Positions 10,993-22,031 of a stretch of DNA of 64,000 nt are shown here, piece after piece. A program made the position numbers and the translations under genes. Every line of letters starts with the position of its first letter. The stretch's first letter is position 1. The notes under the pieces are model-generated. The model was given only the letters and a program-made list of their open reading frames with translations, was not told the DNA's origin and did no database searches. The stretch comes from Flectonema sp. DT1601 (Eukaryota; Euglenozoa; Diplonemea; Diplonemida; Diplonemidae): the NCBI GenBank assembly GCA_964019425.1, contig OZ025780.1, forward strand, positions 638,001 through 702,000. Reading direction: 5' to 3'.

Positions 10993-11877
10993 TGTTTTTT
11001 TTCTTTTTTTTTTAAAATTTTTGGTGTAATCCGTTTAGCGATGAACTTTTTCTATCATATGCGAGCGATTATTGCTATACCGCCTATACTTTTTTTTTTT
11101 TTTTTTTTTGCTAACAAAAAGAAAAAAAAAAAAAAAGGATTCAGTTCTAAAAAAAACTATACCGTAACAATCCTAACAGGATTGTGTCTTCTCTATGTTG
11201 TGTGTGCATCGTAGCTCTGTGGAGACAAACCCTAGCTTGCTGTATCAGCGATGCACTTTATACAATGTAAGAGACCCCTCTATATTTCTCTATCTGACAT
11301 AGCTGGTTACTATAATTTACTGTATCTGTGGCAGATGTCAGATTATCGTTCTATGATACAATAATTAAACTTTTTTTATTTATTTATTTTTTCCAGTTTT
11401 TTTTTCTGGTTCATTTGTCTTCGTTTTATGTTCTCGGTTCTTACTCGAGAGAGTGACAGTGTAGCTCTTTGTGGACGTAGGAACAATTACTTAGTGTATT
11501 CAGTTAGTATTTTGCTGATGTGAATTATGAGGTTCACCTCTTTTTTTTATTTTTTGAAGCGGCATGACCGAAGACAATGTTTCTTTCACTCTCTTATTTC
11601 CAATACCATCGCCTACCGAGGTTGACTAGCCATGTGGAGTATTTTAATTTACATTTATAACAGAAAGAGTAAGTGAAGCGAGGGAATGACAATTTGCCAT
11701 TTACCGACTGTTGACCGTATATGCGGGTTATCAGGTTTCCTTTTTGTTTTAGGTTTTTTGTTAGTAGTGAGATGTGCTATGTTTACTTTTAATGCAATTA
11801 TCGTATCATCAAATACCGGTATATATACGGCTAGTGACAATGGCTGCGCCCCTTCCGGTTAAATTTTCGAGACGTTT

Positions 11878-12045
11878 ATGAGTTTTATAAAAAAAACGCT
11901 GTTACGGTAGCATAGGTGGCAAGTGGCCTCCAGTGGCCGTTTTTTATTTATTTTGTAGTCATTTGCTATGCTGCAGCTGACAGTCAAGATTGTCTGAGAG
12001 ATTGTTGTTCCTTTTGAGCTTGATAGTATAGTATCAATTTACCCG
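11878..12045 (+). repeat. repeat family B, near-full copy
   Basis: It shares with 17931-18112 the opening ATGAGTTTTATAAAA, a CATAGG and GGCAAGTGG core, GGCCTCCA, then the most conserved block GACAGTCAAGATTGTC, TTGTTGTTCCTTTTGAGCTT and GTATCAA. Only the conserved block is kept in the copies at 2814-2885 and 39410-39484. Confidence 0.75.
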
Positions 12046-12067
12046 TTTCTATTTAGCAACTGCAAAA

Positions 12068-12300
12068 AATTTTCAGTCAAAATTTTTGATATTAATTTTG
12101 TTTTTAATATCTAAAGTCATTGCTGTTTTTACATTTGTCAAAGTTTCACCCTCCTTTATGGAGGTGTATTGATTACTCTCGAAATCTAATAGTTACTTTA
12201 AAAAGGCTTCGTTAAATATACATCACACCTAGTCACTGTATCTAAAAAAATTAATGTTAAATTATCGTTTACAATACATTTGTATTTTACGTACAAAATC
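12068..12300 (+). repeat. repeat family C copy
   Basis: It runs from CAGTCAAAATTTTTGATATT through TCACACCTAGTCACTGTATC to the end block TTGTATTTTACGTACAAAAT. It lies just after a family B copy. Confidence 0.7.
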
Positions 12301-12459
12301 AAAAAAAAAAAAAACAGTTAGTCCCCTTAGGGGACATCTATGTCTCAGTTTCATTTTTTTTTTTGTTTTAATCACGATTCCTGAATTACATATCTTATGG
12401 TTTTGTTAAAAAAAAAAACAAGCCATGTTAAAAATACTACCTAAGGTTACCTGATGCTA

Positions 12460-12590
12460 ATCATTTGTTTCAGGTTATTCTACGTCTCTTATCGTCTGTG
12501 AGAGTCTCACGGTTGCTGGTAGCGATATAACTGTTACCCTTGTGAGCTTTTCCTGGCTTTTGGCTTCCTAGGCTTCGTAAATAAATAAAA
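12460..12590 (+). repeat. repeat family A, 5'-truncated SINE-like copy
   Basis: It holds the 3' two thirds of family A, from TCATTTGTTTCAGGTTATTC to a GGCTTCGTAAATAAATAAA tail. Confidence 0.7.
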
Positions 12591-12768
12591 ATATTACCTA
12601 AGGCTAAAAAACAATTGTGGTCGTCTTATTTCACCCTCTTGCAAAAATGATCCATGTTTTTTTTTCTTTCTATTAACATCGATCCTCTATTACCCTGATT
12701 TCGATTACATTTTTTTTAAAAAAGGAAATCTTTTTCACCCTTCATTTTTTTTTTTCTAATATGTGAAG

Positions 12769-13001
12769 AAACGACAACGCTGCAATGGTTGCGGCATTAC
12801 AAGATTAGATCTAGCTTCACATCACAAGAAGTGCACAATGTACCTTGCCCTCGTAAGTGAACTTTAGATTACCGCCGCTAGTAGTGTGCTACGAACTAGC
12901 AAGAAAAAGAACTGTTTTTTTTCTTTTAACTTCGGTTAAGTGTAAGTTGCTAACTAAACTAAACTAACGGACTACAGGGCATGGGACGCTCAACCTGGTA
13001 A
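12769..13001 (+). CDS. C2HC zinc-finger protein, 3' exons only
   Basis: The exons are 12769-12852 and 12978-13001, joined in phase 0 across a 125-nt intron with a GTAAGT donor, CTAAC-type branch-like sequences and a CTACAG acceptor. The translation contains C-x2-C-G-x9-H-x3-C (RCNGCGITRLDLASHHKKC), the layout of small C2HC fingers, then CTMYLAL and, after the intron, GMGRSTW and a stop. The 5' part is not certain. A candidate first exon at 11564-11620 begins with ATG after a T-rich AG and encodes MTEDNVSFTLLFPIPSPTE. It would join in frame, but its donor (GTTGAC) is weak and the intron would be 1.1 kb filled with repeats B, C and A. The finger and splice signals are seen directly; the function is unknown. 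Confidence 0.45.
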
Positions 13002-13035
13002 TACGTGGTCTCCGAATTACCAGATTCGACAACGT

Positions 13036-13206
13036 CTTTTGGTCAGTAAGACAAAAAATATAGTTTTCTCTTTTTATGTTTTCTTTTTTTCTAAACGTAG
13101 TTTTCTTTGATTAACAAACTACAGATATTTTTCAGTCAAGTACTTTGATATTAATTTTGTTTTTAATACCCTAAAGTTGTTTTTACATTGTCAAAGTTAC
13201 ATTCCC
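13036..13206 (+). repeat. repeat family C, 5' part
   Basis: It matches the left half of the 833-1147 copy, including GGTCAxTAAGACAAAAA, the TTTTCTAA segment and CAAGTACTTTGATATTAA. Confidence 0.65.
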
Positions 13207-14525
13207 CTTCCTTTTTTTCAAAAAAAAAAAAAAAAAAAACGACCTCTCTCTCTTTCTCTCTCCAATTTTTCTTTTTAGTTGTGTTTTATCATTTTTTTTA
13301 TACGTCTAAGACTCTATGTTTATTTTTTATTAAATTATTTTGAACATTGCTGGATCTTCAATTTTTTTTATTTTATGTTGGATTTTGACGAGGGGATAAA
13401 AAGTTACTTAAAAAAATCTTGCTTATCTTTTTTTTTCTTTTTTTTCTTTTTTTCCTAATTGCGTTGTATTCTCACATGAAAATTTTCTGTCTGCGAGTCT
13501 ATAGCGCTCATGCTATGGGAGACTTGAAGCTTGGGTTAATCACGATAAAAATAATTTGTCTCGGAATTAAGAGTTGCTTTTAATTAATGAATCTTATGAT
13601 TTGAATTTTTTAAAAATATTTTTAATAACTTCACAGTTCCCTTTTTTTTTTTTTTTTTTTTTTCTTCTTTCCAGTAGAATATGCCTCTCGTCAACCAACC
13701 AGTGAGTAACCTTAAAAGGAAAATGTTTTTATTTTATTTATTGTAGTCCTGTTGAAAGCTCTATCAGCAATCTTGTTCACAAGTTCCTTTTTTTTTTTTT
13801 TTTTTTAAATTAAATTATATGTACTCCATGAAAGTGGAGTTACTGTTCATTCCAGGTTAATTCCTTTTTTTTTTAAAAAAATATTTTTTTCTGTATTTTG
13901 TTGTGCAAAAGTAATTTTTATGCGTAACGCTAAGCACCTATATTTAAGAGGTTTGATTACCAGTTGCGTACAATTATTTATTCCCCTTTTAATTTTTTAA
14001 AAATAATTTTTTTTTTTACATGTACCTATGAAAAAAAAAAAAGTAATAAAAAAAACTAAGGGGAATTTGTATTGTTAGTGTAACTTTCCACCGTTCACAC
14101 AGTTTGTCACCATCGCCAAATTATAGGTCGTTGAATCTTCTTGTGTGTTTTGTATCCCTTTTTTCGGCTGATACAACGCTTAAGGAAGAGAGATCGACTA
14201 GCTCCTGTACTTCGTATCGGTATAGAGAGATATAAACTGTGAATGGTGGACAGTATATGCAAACAGATTAAAAGTGTAAATATATTTACCTTTAAACTTT
14301 GCACGTATTCATTTTTTTAAAGTTACGGTTTCCTTTCCTGATGATCAATCGGTTGAAGGGACAGAATGGGAATATGCAACTGTTGATTCATGTTTCCGGT
14401 TGCAATCACAAAAAAAAAACAAACAAACAAACAAACAAAAAAAAAAAAAACCATCAGTTAAGTGTTTTTTTTTTTAACTACAATTTTATATAGTTTCAAG
14501 TTTCAAATTTATTTCTTATTTTCTG

Positions 14526-14742
14526 ATCTAATGCGGCATGTTCTCCCTCTTTGACGCAAAATGGTGTTATCAGCCGTCTCTAACACTGTCTGCTCGCGTG
14601 GGCGGTGGGTTTAGGTAGTCATTTGTTTCAGGTTATTCTACGTCTCTTATACGTCTGTGAGAGCCTCACAGTTGCTGGTAGCGCTGTGAGCTTTTCCTGA
14701 CTTTTGGCTCCTAGGCTTCGTAAATAAATAAATAATAAATAA
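14526..14742 (+). repeat. repeat family A, SINE-like full copy
   Basis: About 215 bp. It starts TCTAATGCGGC, includes TTATCAGCCGTCTCTAACAC, GGCGGTGGGTTTAGGTAGTC and TTCTACGTCTCTTA, and ends GGCTTCGTAAATAAATAAAT. The TAAA-repeat tail is typical of retroposed short elements. No clear Pol III A and B boxes were found. Confidence 0.75.
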
Positions 14743-15431
14743 GGATTAAGAAAATGTATTATTTTTTTCTAAAAAAAAAAAAAAAAAAAAAAAAAGACGT
14801 GCATTCAACCAATCGATATGTATCAATTATTAGTTTGCATGCAGTGGGTCTGGATAGTTACTTACTTCTGGTCAACTACTTCCTTTTTTTTTTTTTTTTT
14901 TTTTTGAAAAATTTCTTTTGAAAAATTTCCCCTCCACATTGACTCTACACAGTCTGTGGATATAAGTTTTGTAATCTCTGAGTGATGCGATGATGCTAAC
15001 TAAGTATCTGTTTGAGGTGGAAGTAGTTTGCCTTCTTATTATCAGAAGGCACAGTTAGTTACCCTCGACTCTAAGGTTTTAGATAAATACAAAAAGAAAA
15101 AGAGTAAATTCGCATCCACTTTGTTGAATTTGCATTATCTACTTTCCTTGTCTTATTTTTTTTAATTTTTTTTTTTGTTTTTTTTGAAAAAAAAAAAATA
15201 TAAATAATTCACGTGTTATGATTAAAAAAAATTTTTTTTAGAGAGATTTGCCCTATGAAGAGTAGCCTATGGCAAGAAAGGTGAAAAAAAAAAAAAAAAA
15301 AAGAACAAAATAATTTTTTTTGGAAGAAACATGTTCCCGTTTTGAACAAGAAATATATCACCTAATACTAGTTGCTTTTTTTTTTTTCTTTTTTTTTTTG
15401 CACCGACGAAGTCGTAAAAAAAAAAAAAAAA

Positions 15432-15535
15432 AACTATTCATTTTCAAGAGCCGTTTATTTATTATTTTCTCCTTGTGCCACCACCAGTAATAGTCTGCGA
15501 TCACGACAAAATACGTAAGGCTTATCTGAATGGTT
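15432..15535. mobile_element. MITE-like short inverted-repeat element (family E)
   Basis: Its ends are AACTATTCA and TTATCTGAATGGTT, which are imperfect inverted repeats, with an internal GTCTGCGATCA block. Similar elements occur at 18541-18610, 45773-45884 and 63657-63748, and end-like pieces near 10530 and 51385. It is about 105 bp and has no coding capacity. Confidence 0.55.
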
Positions 15536-16407
15536 TTTTTTTTTTTTCTTTCAAATGCCGAATTACTAGGTTACTCCATGATAAACTCTCTTTTTTTTTC
15601 TTAAGCATCACATATATTTTTTTTTGTTTTTTTTTTTTTTGTAACTGTTGGTAGTATTTGTAGTCAAGGGAAAAAAAACGATAAAAATCATTATTTTCCA
15701 AAAGCATTGCCGTAGTTCCTTTTTCTCTTTACCTTTTGCTGCTTTCCGAATATAGTATCAAAATTATCACCTGTAAGGCGTGGTTAGTCTATTACCAATT
15801 GCGTATTTTAGTTGGGATTCTTTTTTATCGACATTCTGTCTGGGCGAACATTTGCTCGTTTCTTTTTTTCTTTTTTTTTTTTTTGCTTTCCTAGTTGTTT
15901 CTTGCTATCTATATGGTTGTGTGTTCTTGTGAGTGTAAAAAAAAAACAAAAAAAAGGTGTTCCTACACCCAATTTTTAAAAAAAAAAAAAAAAAAAAGTA
16001 TATGCAAACCGTACCTTTTGTGTGTGTTTTCTACTTTTCTACTTTTTTTTTTTTTTTTTTTTTTTGTATTTCTTTCCTCTTCCTCTACCGTGCGAGTTTT
16101 TTTCCTTGTGAGAAAAAAGTACCTTTCCACTTTTTTATTTATTTATTTTTTTAAATTTTTTTTGTAATCATTATAAGTATGCTCAAATATAATTAACATC
16201 CTCCTCCTCCTCCGCTTTCGTTTAATATAATGATTAATACGTACAACCACAAGGGGAACTACACCTTATTTTCATTTTATTTATTTATTTATTTTTCGTG
16301 TTTTAAATGTGATCGCTTTAATGTTAATTTTTTCTATTCAACAGGTAAGAGAGTACATGCACTGATCTCAAATATTAATAATTACTTCCCTCTTAATGAA
16401 TTAGTAT

Positions 16408-16615
16408 TTCAATGTGGCGTGTTTTCCCTCTTTTTGACGCAAAATGGTGTTATCAGCCGTCTCTAACACTGTCTGCTTACGCAGACGGTGGGTTTAGGTA
16501 GTCATTTGTTCCAGGTTATTCTACGTCTCTTATACGTCTGTGAGTGTTTCACAGTTCGTTGGTAGAGATTTAACTGCTACCCTGTTGAGCTTTTCCTACT
16601 TCTTTAATAAATTAA
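16408..16615 (+). repeat. repeat family A copy, next to a gene start
   Basis: It matches 14526-14742 through GCAAAATGGTGTTATCAGCC and GTTATTCTACGTCTCTTATA. It ends about 50 nt before the acceptor AG of the glycosyltransferase gene. Confidence 0.75.
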
Positions 16616-16677
16616 CTAACTCAAGTTATATTTCACAACTCAGATGATGGTACTCGATTGTGGTTAGCAATTCCTTA

Positions 16678-17856
16678 ATGAGATCATCTACAAAATGGAA
16701 ACTACTTCTGGTAGTTGTTATTGTAATTGGAATAGTAAGTATGTACAGCATAAATACGACTGTGAAGGGAACTGATACTTTAAAAGCTTCAAATAAGCAG
16801 GCAAGTCAAACAGCTAGTCCAACCGTAGTGACATTCGCTTCTTACAGTCACCGAGTATTTTTATTGAATTGGTTGGTTGGGGTGACTGGAGCAGGAATAG
16901 CACCATCATCGATTCATGTTATTTGTGTTGATAAAAAAATAGCAGCATGGCTGAGTGCGTTGGGAAAGAATTGTGAGCAAGAACTAGTACTAGACACGTT
17001 AGATAGTCAAACGTGGATTACAAAACAAAATCGAAAATGTGATCCATCCTATTCACTTGTTGTATGTGAGACACAAAACTGCTGTTCATCTGCTTGTGCA
17101 GTTGATGTCCATTGCAATAGTCTTCATTTCGTAGAAAAAACAAACAGTTGTCGACTTTGCACTTCTGAAACATCATCTGCCTCCCGAATTGGTGTTTTCA
17201 TGAAAAAACACAAAATACAGACCCTATTCAAACTTAGAATAAAGATTCTACGAGAATACATAAGTAGAGGAAAGTCTATTATTCTATCTGACTTGGATGC
17301 CACGTGGGTTCGATCCCCGGTCGATTACATTGTCTCATCTGGAAGTGACATTGTGGCTCAACGGGGATCATATCCTAAGAATTTAGCAGAAAAATGGGGA
17401 GCAACAGTATGCATGGGATTCTTGTATATAAAATCATGTCATCGAACTGAAACATTTCTTGAAATTGTTCAGACTGAAGTTGATGCTGTTGGTGATGATC
17501 AAATTGCTTTTAATAAAGCTCTTGATTTGGATGTCATCTCTTGGGGAGGTCCTCTTACGTATGAAACAAACATTGACTTTTCAACTGGGTTATCACAATC
17601 TGGTATTGCCGTCACACTTTTACCTCATAATTTATTCCCTAGAATATGTCCATGGGGAAGCCTTCCTTCAATGGTCGTCGTAGCCCATTGTTTTGACAAG
17701 GGTGTTTCAAAGAGTGATCCTGGTCAAAAAATGCAACGCGCAGCCTCTCGTGGTATTTGGTATCTAAAATCAAATTGGAAAGACACACCTGTTGTTGGTT
17801 TTGACGATTTCTTAAATGAAGTTGCTAACAACAGCAGGGCTTCTCTGCTGTTGTAA
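16678..17856 (+). CDS. GT77-like type II membrane glycosyltransferase
   Basis: This is a single exon of 392 residues. A short cytosolic tail and one membrane anchor (about 8-28) give a type II Golgi topology. The catalytic region has a DxD motif in LSDLDATWVRSP, followed by DIVAQRG, WGATVCMGFLYIKS, GDDQIAFN and AHCF. This is the order seen in nucleotide-diphospho-sugar transferases of the GT77 type. Between the first strands and the DxD lies a Cys-rich insert (about residues 122-162) with six or more Cys, like a small PAN/apple-type module; the paralogue at 47266-48639 has the same insert. The ATG at 16678 was chosen because an AG at 16666-16667 lies 10 nt upstream; an in-frame GTG further upstream is not needed. 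Donor and acceptor sugars cannot be told. Confidence 0.8.
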   Translation: MRSSTKWKLLLVVVIVIGIVSMYSINTTVKGTDTLKASNKQASQTASPTVVTFASYSHRVFLLNWLVGVTGAGIAPSSIHVICVDKKIAAWLSALGKNCEQELVLDTLDSQTWITKQNRKCDPSYSLVVCETQNCCSSACAVDVHCNSLHFVEKTNSCRLCTSETSSASRIGVFMKKHKIQTLFKLRIKILREYISRGKSIILSDLDATWVRSPVDYIVSSGSDIVAQRGSYPKNLAEKWGATVCMGFLYIKSCHRTETFLEIVQTEVDAVGDDQIAFNKALDLDVISWGGPLTYETNIDFSTGLSQSGIAVTLLPHNLFPRICPWGSLPSMVVVAHCFDKGVSKSDPGQKMQRAASRGIWYLKSNWKDTPVVGFDDFLNEVANNSRASLLL

Positions 17857-17930
17857 AGACTGTTTTTTCCCCCTAAAAATCTTTTTCTATGGTTAATTTT
17901 CAAGACAATATAATGTATTAATTAAGTACT

Positions 17931-18112
17931 CATGAGTTTTATAAAAAGCTGTTACGATAACATAGGCAAGTGGCGCTCAACTATGTTCACGTGGCCTCCA
18001 AGTGGTATTATTTATTTATTTGCAGTCATTTACTACGCTGCCGCTGACAGTCAAGATTGTCGGAGAAATTGTTGTTCCTTTTGAGCTTGAAAATGCAGTA
18101 TCAAATTACCCC
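17931..18112 (+). repeat. repeat family B, near-full copy
   Basis: It aligns with 11878-12045 over its whole length, with CATGAGTTTTATAAAAAGCT at the left and TTGTTGTTCCTTTTGAGCTT near the right end. Confidence 0.75.
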
Positions 18113-18540
18113 TAACCTCTCTTTTCTCATGCGTTCGATTTATTTAAAAATTATCAGAATTGTTTGTAAGGACAAGTAATAATCCATCTACCGGTATGAG
18201 GTTATTAGATTTGTCGGATACATGCGAGCAAGCTTTAATCTGAGAATGATGTGATCACCACCTCCCCTTTTTTAAAAAAAAAGGGGAGGTAGAATCGTTA
18301 GATTTTTTAAAGATTAGCTTTGAATGTCAAAAGAAACACACACACACAGTATATTATACTAATGTACGTGTGTGATGTTAGATGACGAAGAAAAAGGAGT
18401 TTCCATTTTTTATCTTCCCGAAAAAAAAGGAAAGAAAAAAAAGAAAAAAAAACAACGCACACACATTATTTATTACACATTATTGTTGTGTGCTTTTTTT
18501 TTTTTTTTTTTTTTTTTTACTCCGACAAAGTCGGAGAAGA

Positions 18541-18610
18541 AAACCATTCAGATGTCTGCGATCAAACAAAAAAAAAAAAAAAAAATAACGATTTATCTAA
18601 GTGGTTTTTA
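18541..18610. mobile_element. short family E element
   Basis: AACCATTCAGATGTCTGCGA at one end, then an A17 run, then TTTATCTAAGTGGTT at the other. It is shorter than the other copies. Confidence 0.4.
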
Positions 18611-18734
18611 AGAACTTTTTTTTTTATTTCCTTTAGCAAACAAGTCGTTTGGTTCCCAACGGCTATCCATTTGATTACCTGACGTTCACGTTACTGAATT
18701 ATAACTTTTTATTTTATTTTCACAGAAAAAAGTA

Positions 18735-19391
18735 ATGAGCGATGAAATATCTTCCTCTCCCCTTGCAGCGACTGAAAACACTCAAGATCCTTTAAGAAAA
18801 CCACCAGTTGTAGTAGAAGAGGGTGTGTACACAATCGAATTGGTATCAACGAACTACGCAAGAGTAGTAAGAGGAAAAATAGAATACGAAGACGGAAGTC
18901 GATATGAAGGAGGAATCAAACAAGGAAAGAGAGAAGGATTTGGTACTTTATGCTACAGTAATCACGATGAATACATCGGTCAATGGAAAAATGATAAAAA
19001 ACATGGAGACGGTAAACTCATAATGTCTTCAGGCGGCGTCTACGACGGCTCCTGGGAAGACGACAGAATGCACGGCCAAGGCAAAGAAACATTCGAAGAC
19101 AAGTGTGAGTACGAAGGTACCTACAGATGTGGTGCTCTCCACGGTCAGGGTAAGCTAACATTCCCAAACGGCAACATCTACGAAGGGGCGTTTGAGAAAA
19201 ACCTCAAACATGGCAAAGGCAAGTTATACTACGAAAACACGAAGGACATTTTCGATGGAAACTTCCAAGCAGGTAAGAGACATGGTCACTCAATACTTAC
19301 CTACGGGTCTGTTGGAAAAATGTACGACTGCGAGTGGAAACACGATGTCTCAGGCCCTCTAAAGTTCATTGGTGAAGTCACTGGTGGGTAA
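18735..19391 (+). CDS. MORN-repeat protein
   Basis: This is a single exon of 218 residues. From about residue 53 there are seven consecutive MORN units of about 23 residues, with the YEGxxKxGxxxGxG pattern (for example YIGQWKNDKKHGDGKL and YEGAFEKNLKHGKGKL). The N-terminal 50 residues are low in hydrophobics and probably disordered. MORN proteins bind lipids or scaffold cytoskeletal structures at membranes and flagella; here the exact role is unknown. A T-rich tract ending TTTCACAG lies 10 nt before the start codon, the best example of a trans-splice acceptor in the window. Confidence 0.85.
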   Translation: MSDEISSSPLAATENTQDPLRKPPVVVEEGVYTIELVSTNYARVVRGKIEYEDGSRYEGGIKQGKREGFGTLCYSNHDEYIGQWKNDKKHGDGKLIMSSGGVYDGSWEDDRMHGQGKETFEDKCEYEGTYRCGALHGQGKLTFPNGNIYEGAFEKNLKHGKGKLYYENTKDIFDGNFQAGKRHGHSILTYGSVGKMYDCEWKHDVSGPLKFIGEVTGG

Positions 19392-19596
19392 ACCATTTTA
19401 CAACTATTTAGAACAATCCCTTGTCAGGGAATGTATTTCTGTTATCAGTTTTATTTAACATAATTAATGTGAGGATCTGATTTAATATATGATTTAGCTT
19501 TTGATACAATACAGAGATTTATATTAATCCAATAGTTTACCCTCAACAGGTTCTTACACAGCAGTTGTTGTGGACGGTACCCATTAATAATATAAA

Positions 19597-20869
19597 ATGT
19601 CGTTTCCGGTAAGAGCATGTGCGGATGTCAATGGACAGAAGATTAACCTTGAGATACCCTTCGCATCTCAACCAACGATTCGTATGTTTATTTTTCTTCT
19701 TCTTCTTTGTGTTATTGTAGAATGTAATTACCAACAACAACAACAAAAAAAAAAACAAAAAAACAGCTGAACTGATGCAAAGAGTAACAGAAATCTATGA
19801 CTACGAATCAAAAGCGATGAGGTCTCCGAGGGTATTTCAAATTAGTAGAATTCAAATCCACAACGACGAGTTGTTAAAATGGGATGAGCTGACTAGAATG
19901 GATCAATTGAGACCAAACTGTCAATTGTACTGTCACCAACCAAATGTTAATGACATTCAAGCAGATCTTCCAGATCCACGCAGACCACAACACCCAATGG
20001 CTAGTGGAGGAGGAGGAGCTATACCTGCGGAAAGTGTTGGTAGAAGTGGTGTAAACAACTATCCAGGATTTCATCAATCACCTACACCAATTAGAACCGG
20101 TATCACTGCTCTTGGTGAACGTGAACATGTTGACTCAGAAACAAAACTTCAAGTCGTCTTCCAAGAGTTAGATATCAACAAGAAAGGATTTCTTGAATAT
20201 GGTGATCTCGAACGAGGATTTAAACAACGAGGACTTCACTTTGCCGTCAACACAATTGGTGAACTATTTCACAAAGCCGATGTGAACAGAGATTCTCGTA
20301 TCTATTATGATGAATGGGTGACTTGGGGATCTGTCTACCCAAACACCCTCGACGCAATGTACTACCGTGGGCGTGATACTGATGAAGAAGGTGGTATTCG
20401 TAGAGCTCAGAGAGAACTTCAGGACATGAACGACGCGGATATGTTGGCAGCAGAGCTTCTCAATGAAATGGTTAAGAGAAGTGCTAATCCGATGCAATTA
20501 GGAAATTGTGTTAAATCCTTAAACAGATATCTTGCGCCTGCTGCTCAGGCTCTTCACGCTGACCCAACAAGAGACGTACGTCCTGATATTCAACGTGCTC
20601 TTGAAGACTTGAGTAGAGATGTCAGTCAACGTGAGAAGCAAATGCCTGAATTAGAAGCTCAACTACGCGCTGCTGCCGAAAGAAGAAACCTTCTTCAACA
20701 ACAAGAAATGACGCTACTTGAACAGGAGATTAGACTTGAGAGAACTCGTGATCAAATGCGTCTCCAAGAAGCAAAGTACGCTGAAGCCGAACATCTATTT
20801 AACACTAAGGCAGGTGAGACTGGATCACCACGTCGTGCACGTAGAGTTATAAATCCATCGGTTCAGTAG
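19597..20869 (+). CDS. EF-hand protein with ubiquitin-like N-terminus and coiled coil
   Basis: The exons are 19597-19681 and 19767-20869, joined in phase 1 across an 85-nt intron with a strongly A-rich 3' end, giving about 395 residues. The first 28 residues come from the small first exon and continue into a ubiquitin-like fold (residues about 5-90, ending QLYCHQP). Two EF-hand loops follow, one starting DINKKGFLEYGD and one DVNRDSRIYYDE. The second has Asp, Asn, Asp and Glu at positions 1, 3, 5 and 12, so it should bind calcium. The last 120 residues are a charged coiled coil rich in Gln, Glu and Arg. Proteins of this make-up are common in flagellate cytoskeletons; a flagellar calcium sensor is a reasonable inference. 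The alternative start at 19775 would lose part of the N-terminal domain. Confidence 0.8.
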
Positions 20870-22031
20870 TGTTGTTTGCTTGTTGTTTTTAAGGTCATTT
20901 CAGTTCTACTACTGTATGTAGTTTTATCAATAGTCTAGTAAAGTGTTTTTTCCCTGCTCCCTGTAGTAACCTCTCTTGTCCCCATTTTTTTGTTGTCTGT
21001 TTGTTCCGAATTAGTTCTCCATTGTAAAGGGAGAATATTAAAAAAAATTTAAAAAAAAAAAAAAAAACGAACGAAATTTATTTCATTCTTGTTCTTTCAC
21101 TTTCATGTTATCCCCCTGTTCTCTTGGGACCGATGTCCCTTCCTTCTTTTTAGAAATTTTCATTTTTTTTTGTGTTTTTATTTTATTCTCTTCGTAAGCA
21201 ATGGGAGTTTAAGTATTCATGTGGCATCTACGGGTTGGTCTTTTTTTTTTCCTTTATTTATTTTTCTTTTTTTATTTTTCTTGTACAGAAAGTGAGTTGC
21301 CTTAGGGATATGTAAAGAGGAAAGTCAGCCTTGAAGATGTTTTTTTTATGTGTACTTGCTTTTATACTGTTTGTGTGTTTTTGTGTTTTGTTTTTCTTTT
21401 TTGGAATGAAATAATGAGTAATTCTGTTGTCAATCTTCTCTCGCCACCCCCTCGCTGCCCCCCTTCCATTCCCTTCCAATAAATTTTATTCTCGCAAAAC
21501 CGAAAATTCCCAAAAAAAAACCCAGTGAAAAAAAAAAAAAAAAAAAACTTAGGGGGAAAAGAAAAAAGTTAAGTCTCTAGAATGACATGTAGCTGTTACT
21601 CGCCCAGATATGACATCTCTAGTAGATCGTTATTTTTTTTTGTTTTGTTTTGTTTGTTTTCTGAAAATAAAAATGCCGAAGCCTCTCCTCTCAGCGGAGG
21701 AAAGACAGGCAACTAACGCATGCTAGCAGAACAAAAAAAAAAAAACTTGAACAAGAGTATATTTTTCCCCTGAGAACAACGAAAAAAAAAACAAGGAAGA
21801 AGAGAATTAAAAAAAAAAAAAAAAAACCGAAATCGACAGCGGAAAAAAGAGACCGTTGACGCTCTTCCTCTTTTGTGCCTACATTTCCCAGTCCCAATCT
21901 TCCTTCACTTGTAGAATAGCAACACACAGTTGATTATGTGTTTGCACAGATTAATACTTTACTTTATCATTGTAGGAAAAATAAATAATTTAAACACCTC
22001 TTTCTGATAATGTTGTGAGGAAAGAGAAGCG
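20870..22031. other. intergenic
   Basis: AT-rich with homopolymers. I see no repeat-family copy and no coding sequence. A T-rich tract ending TTGTAG at about 21975 is the likely acceptor for the next gene. Confidence 0.5.

Larger units (their letters stand above)
6211..11877. other. gene-poor, repeat-rich region
   Basis: No confident protein gene was found in this stretch. It holds a moderately GC block at 6390-6840 without a recognisable RNA fold, a minus-strand repeat D copy (7188-7340), a 42-T run (7502-7543), a G- and T-skewed block at 7900-8450 with several G7 to G9 runs, GTT repeats near 10075-10098, and a long ATT microsatellite (10928-10988). Open frames here are interrupted by homopolymer-coded Phe or Lys runs and look accidental. 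A possible Cys-rich exon at 8445-8510 is described in the findings. Confidence 0.5.
13002..16677. other. repeat-rich region without confident genes
   Basis: It contains a 3'-truncated family C copy (13036-13206), family A copies (14526-14742 and 16408-16615), a short inverted-repeat element (15432-15535) and many homopolymers. A T-rich AG at 13675-13676 precedes ATG at 13682 (MPLVNQP, then GTGAGT), and a possible terminal exon at about 14322-14403 encodes FPDDQSVEGTEWEYATVDSC. I could not join these into a gene. Confidence 0.45.
17857..18734. other. intergenic with repeats B and E
   Basis: It holds a near-full family B copy (17931-18112), a perfect AAAAAAAGGGGAGGT foldback with its complement near 18262-18291, and a small family E element (18541-18610). 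No coding sequence was seen. Confidence 0.55.

Noticed and set aside
17305-17325. GGGTTCGATCCCCGG looks like a tRNA B box.
   Set aside because: It lies inside the conserved coding region of the glycosyltransferase and has no tRNA fold around it.
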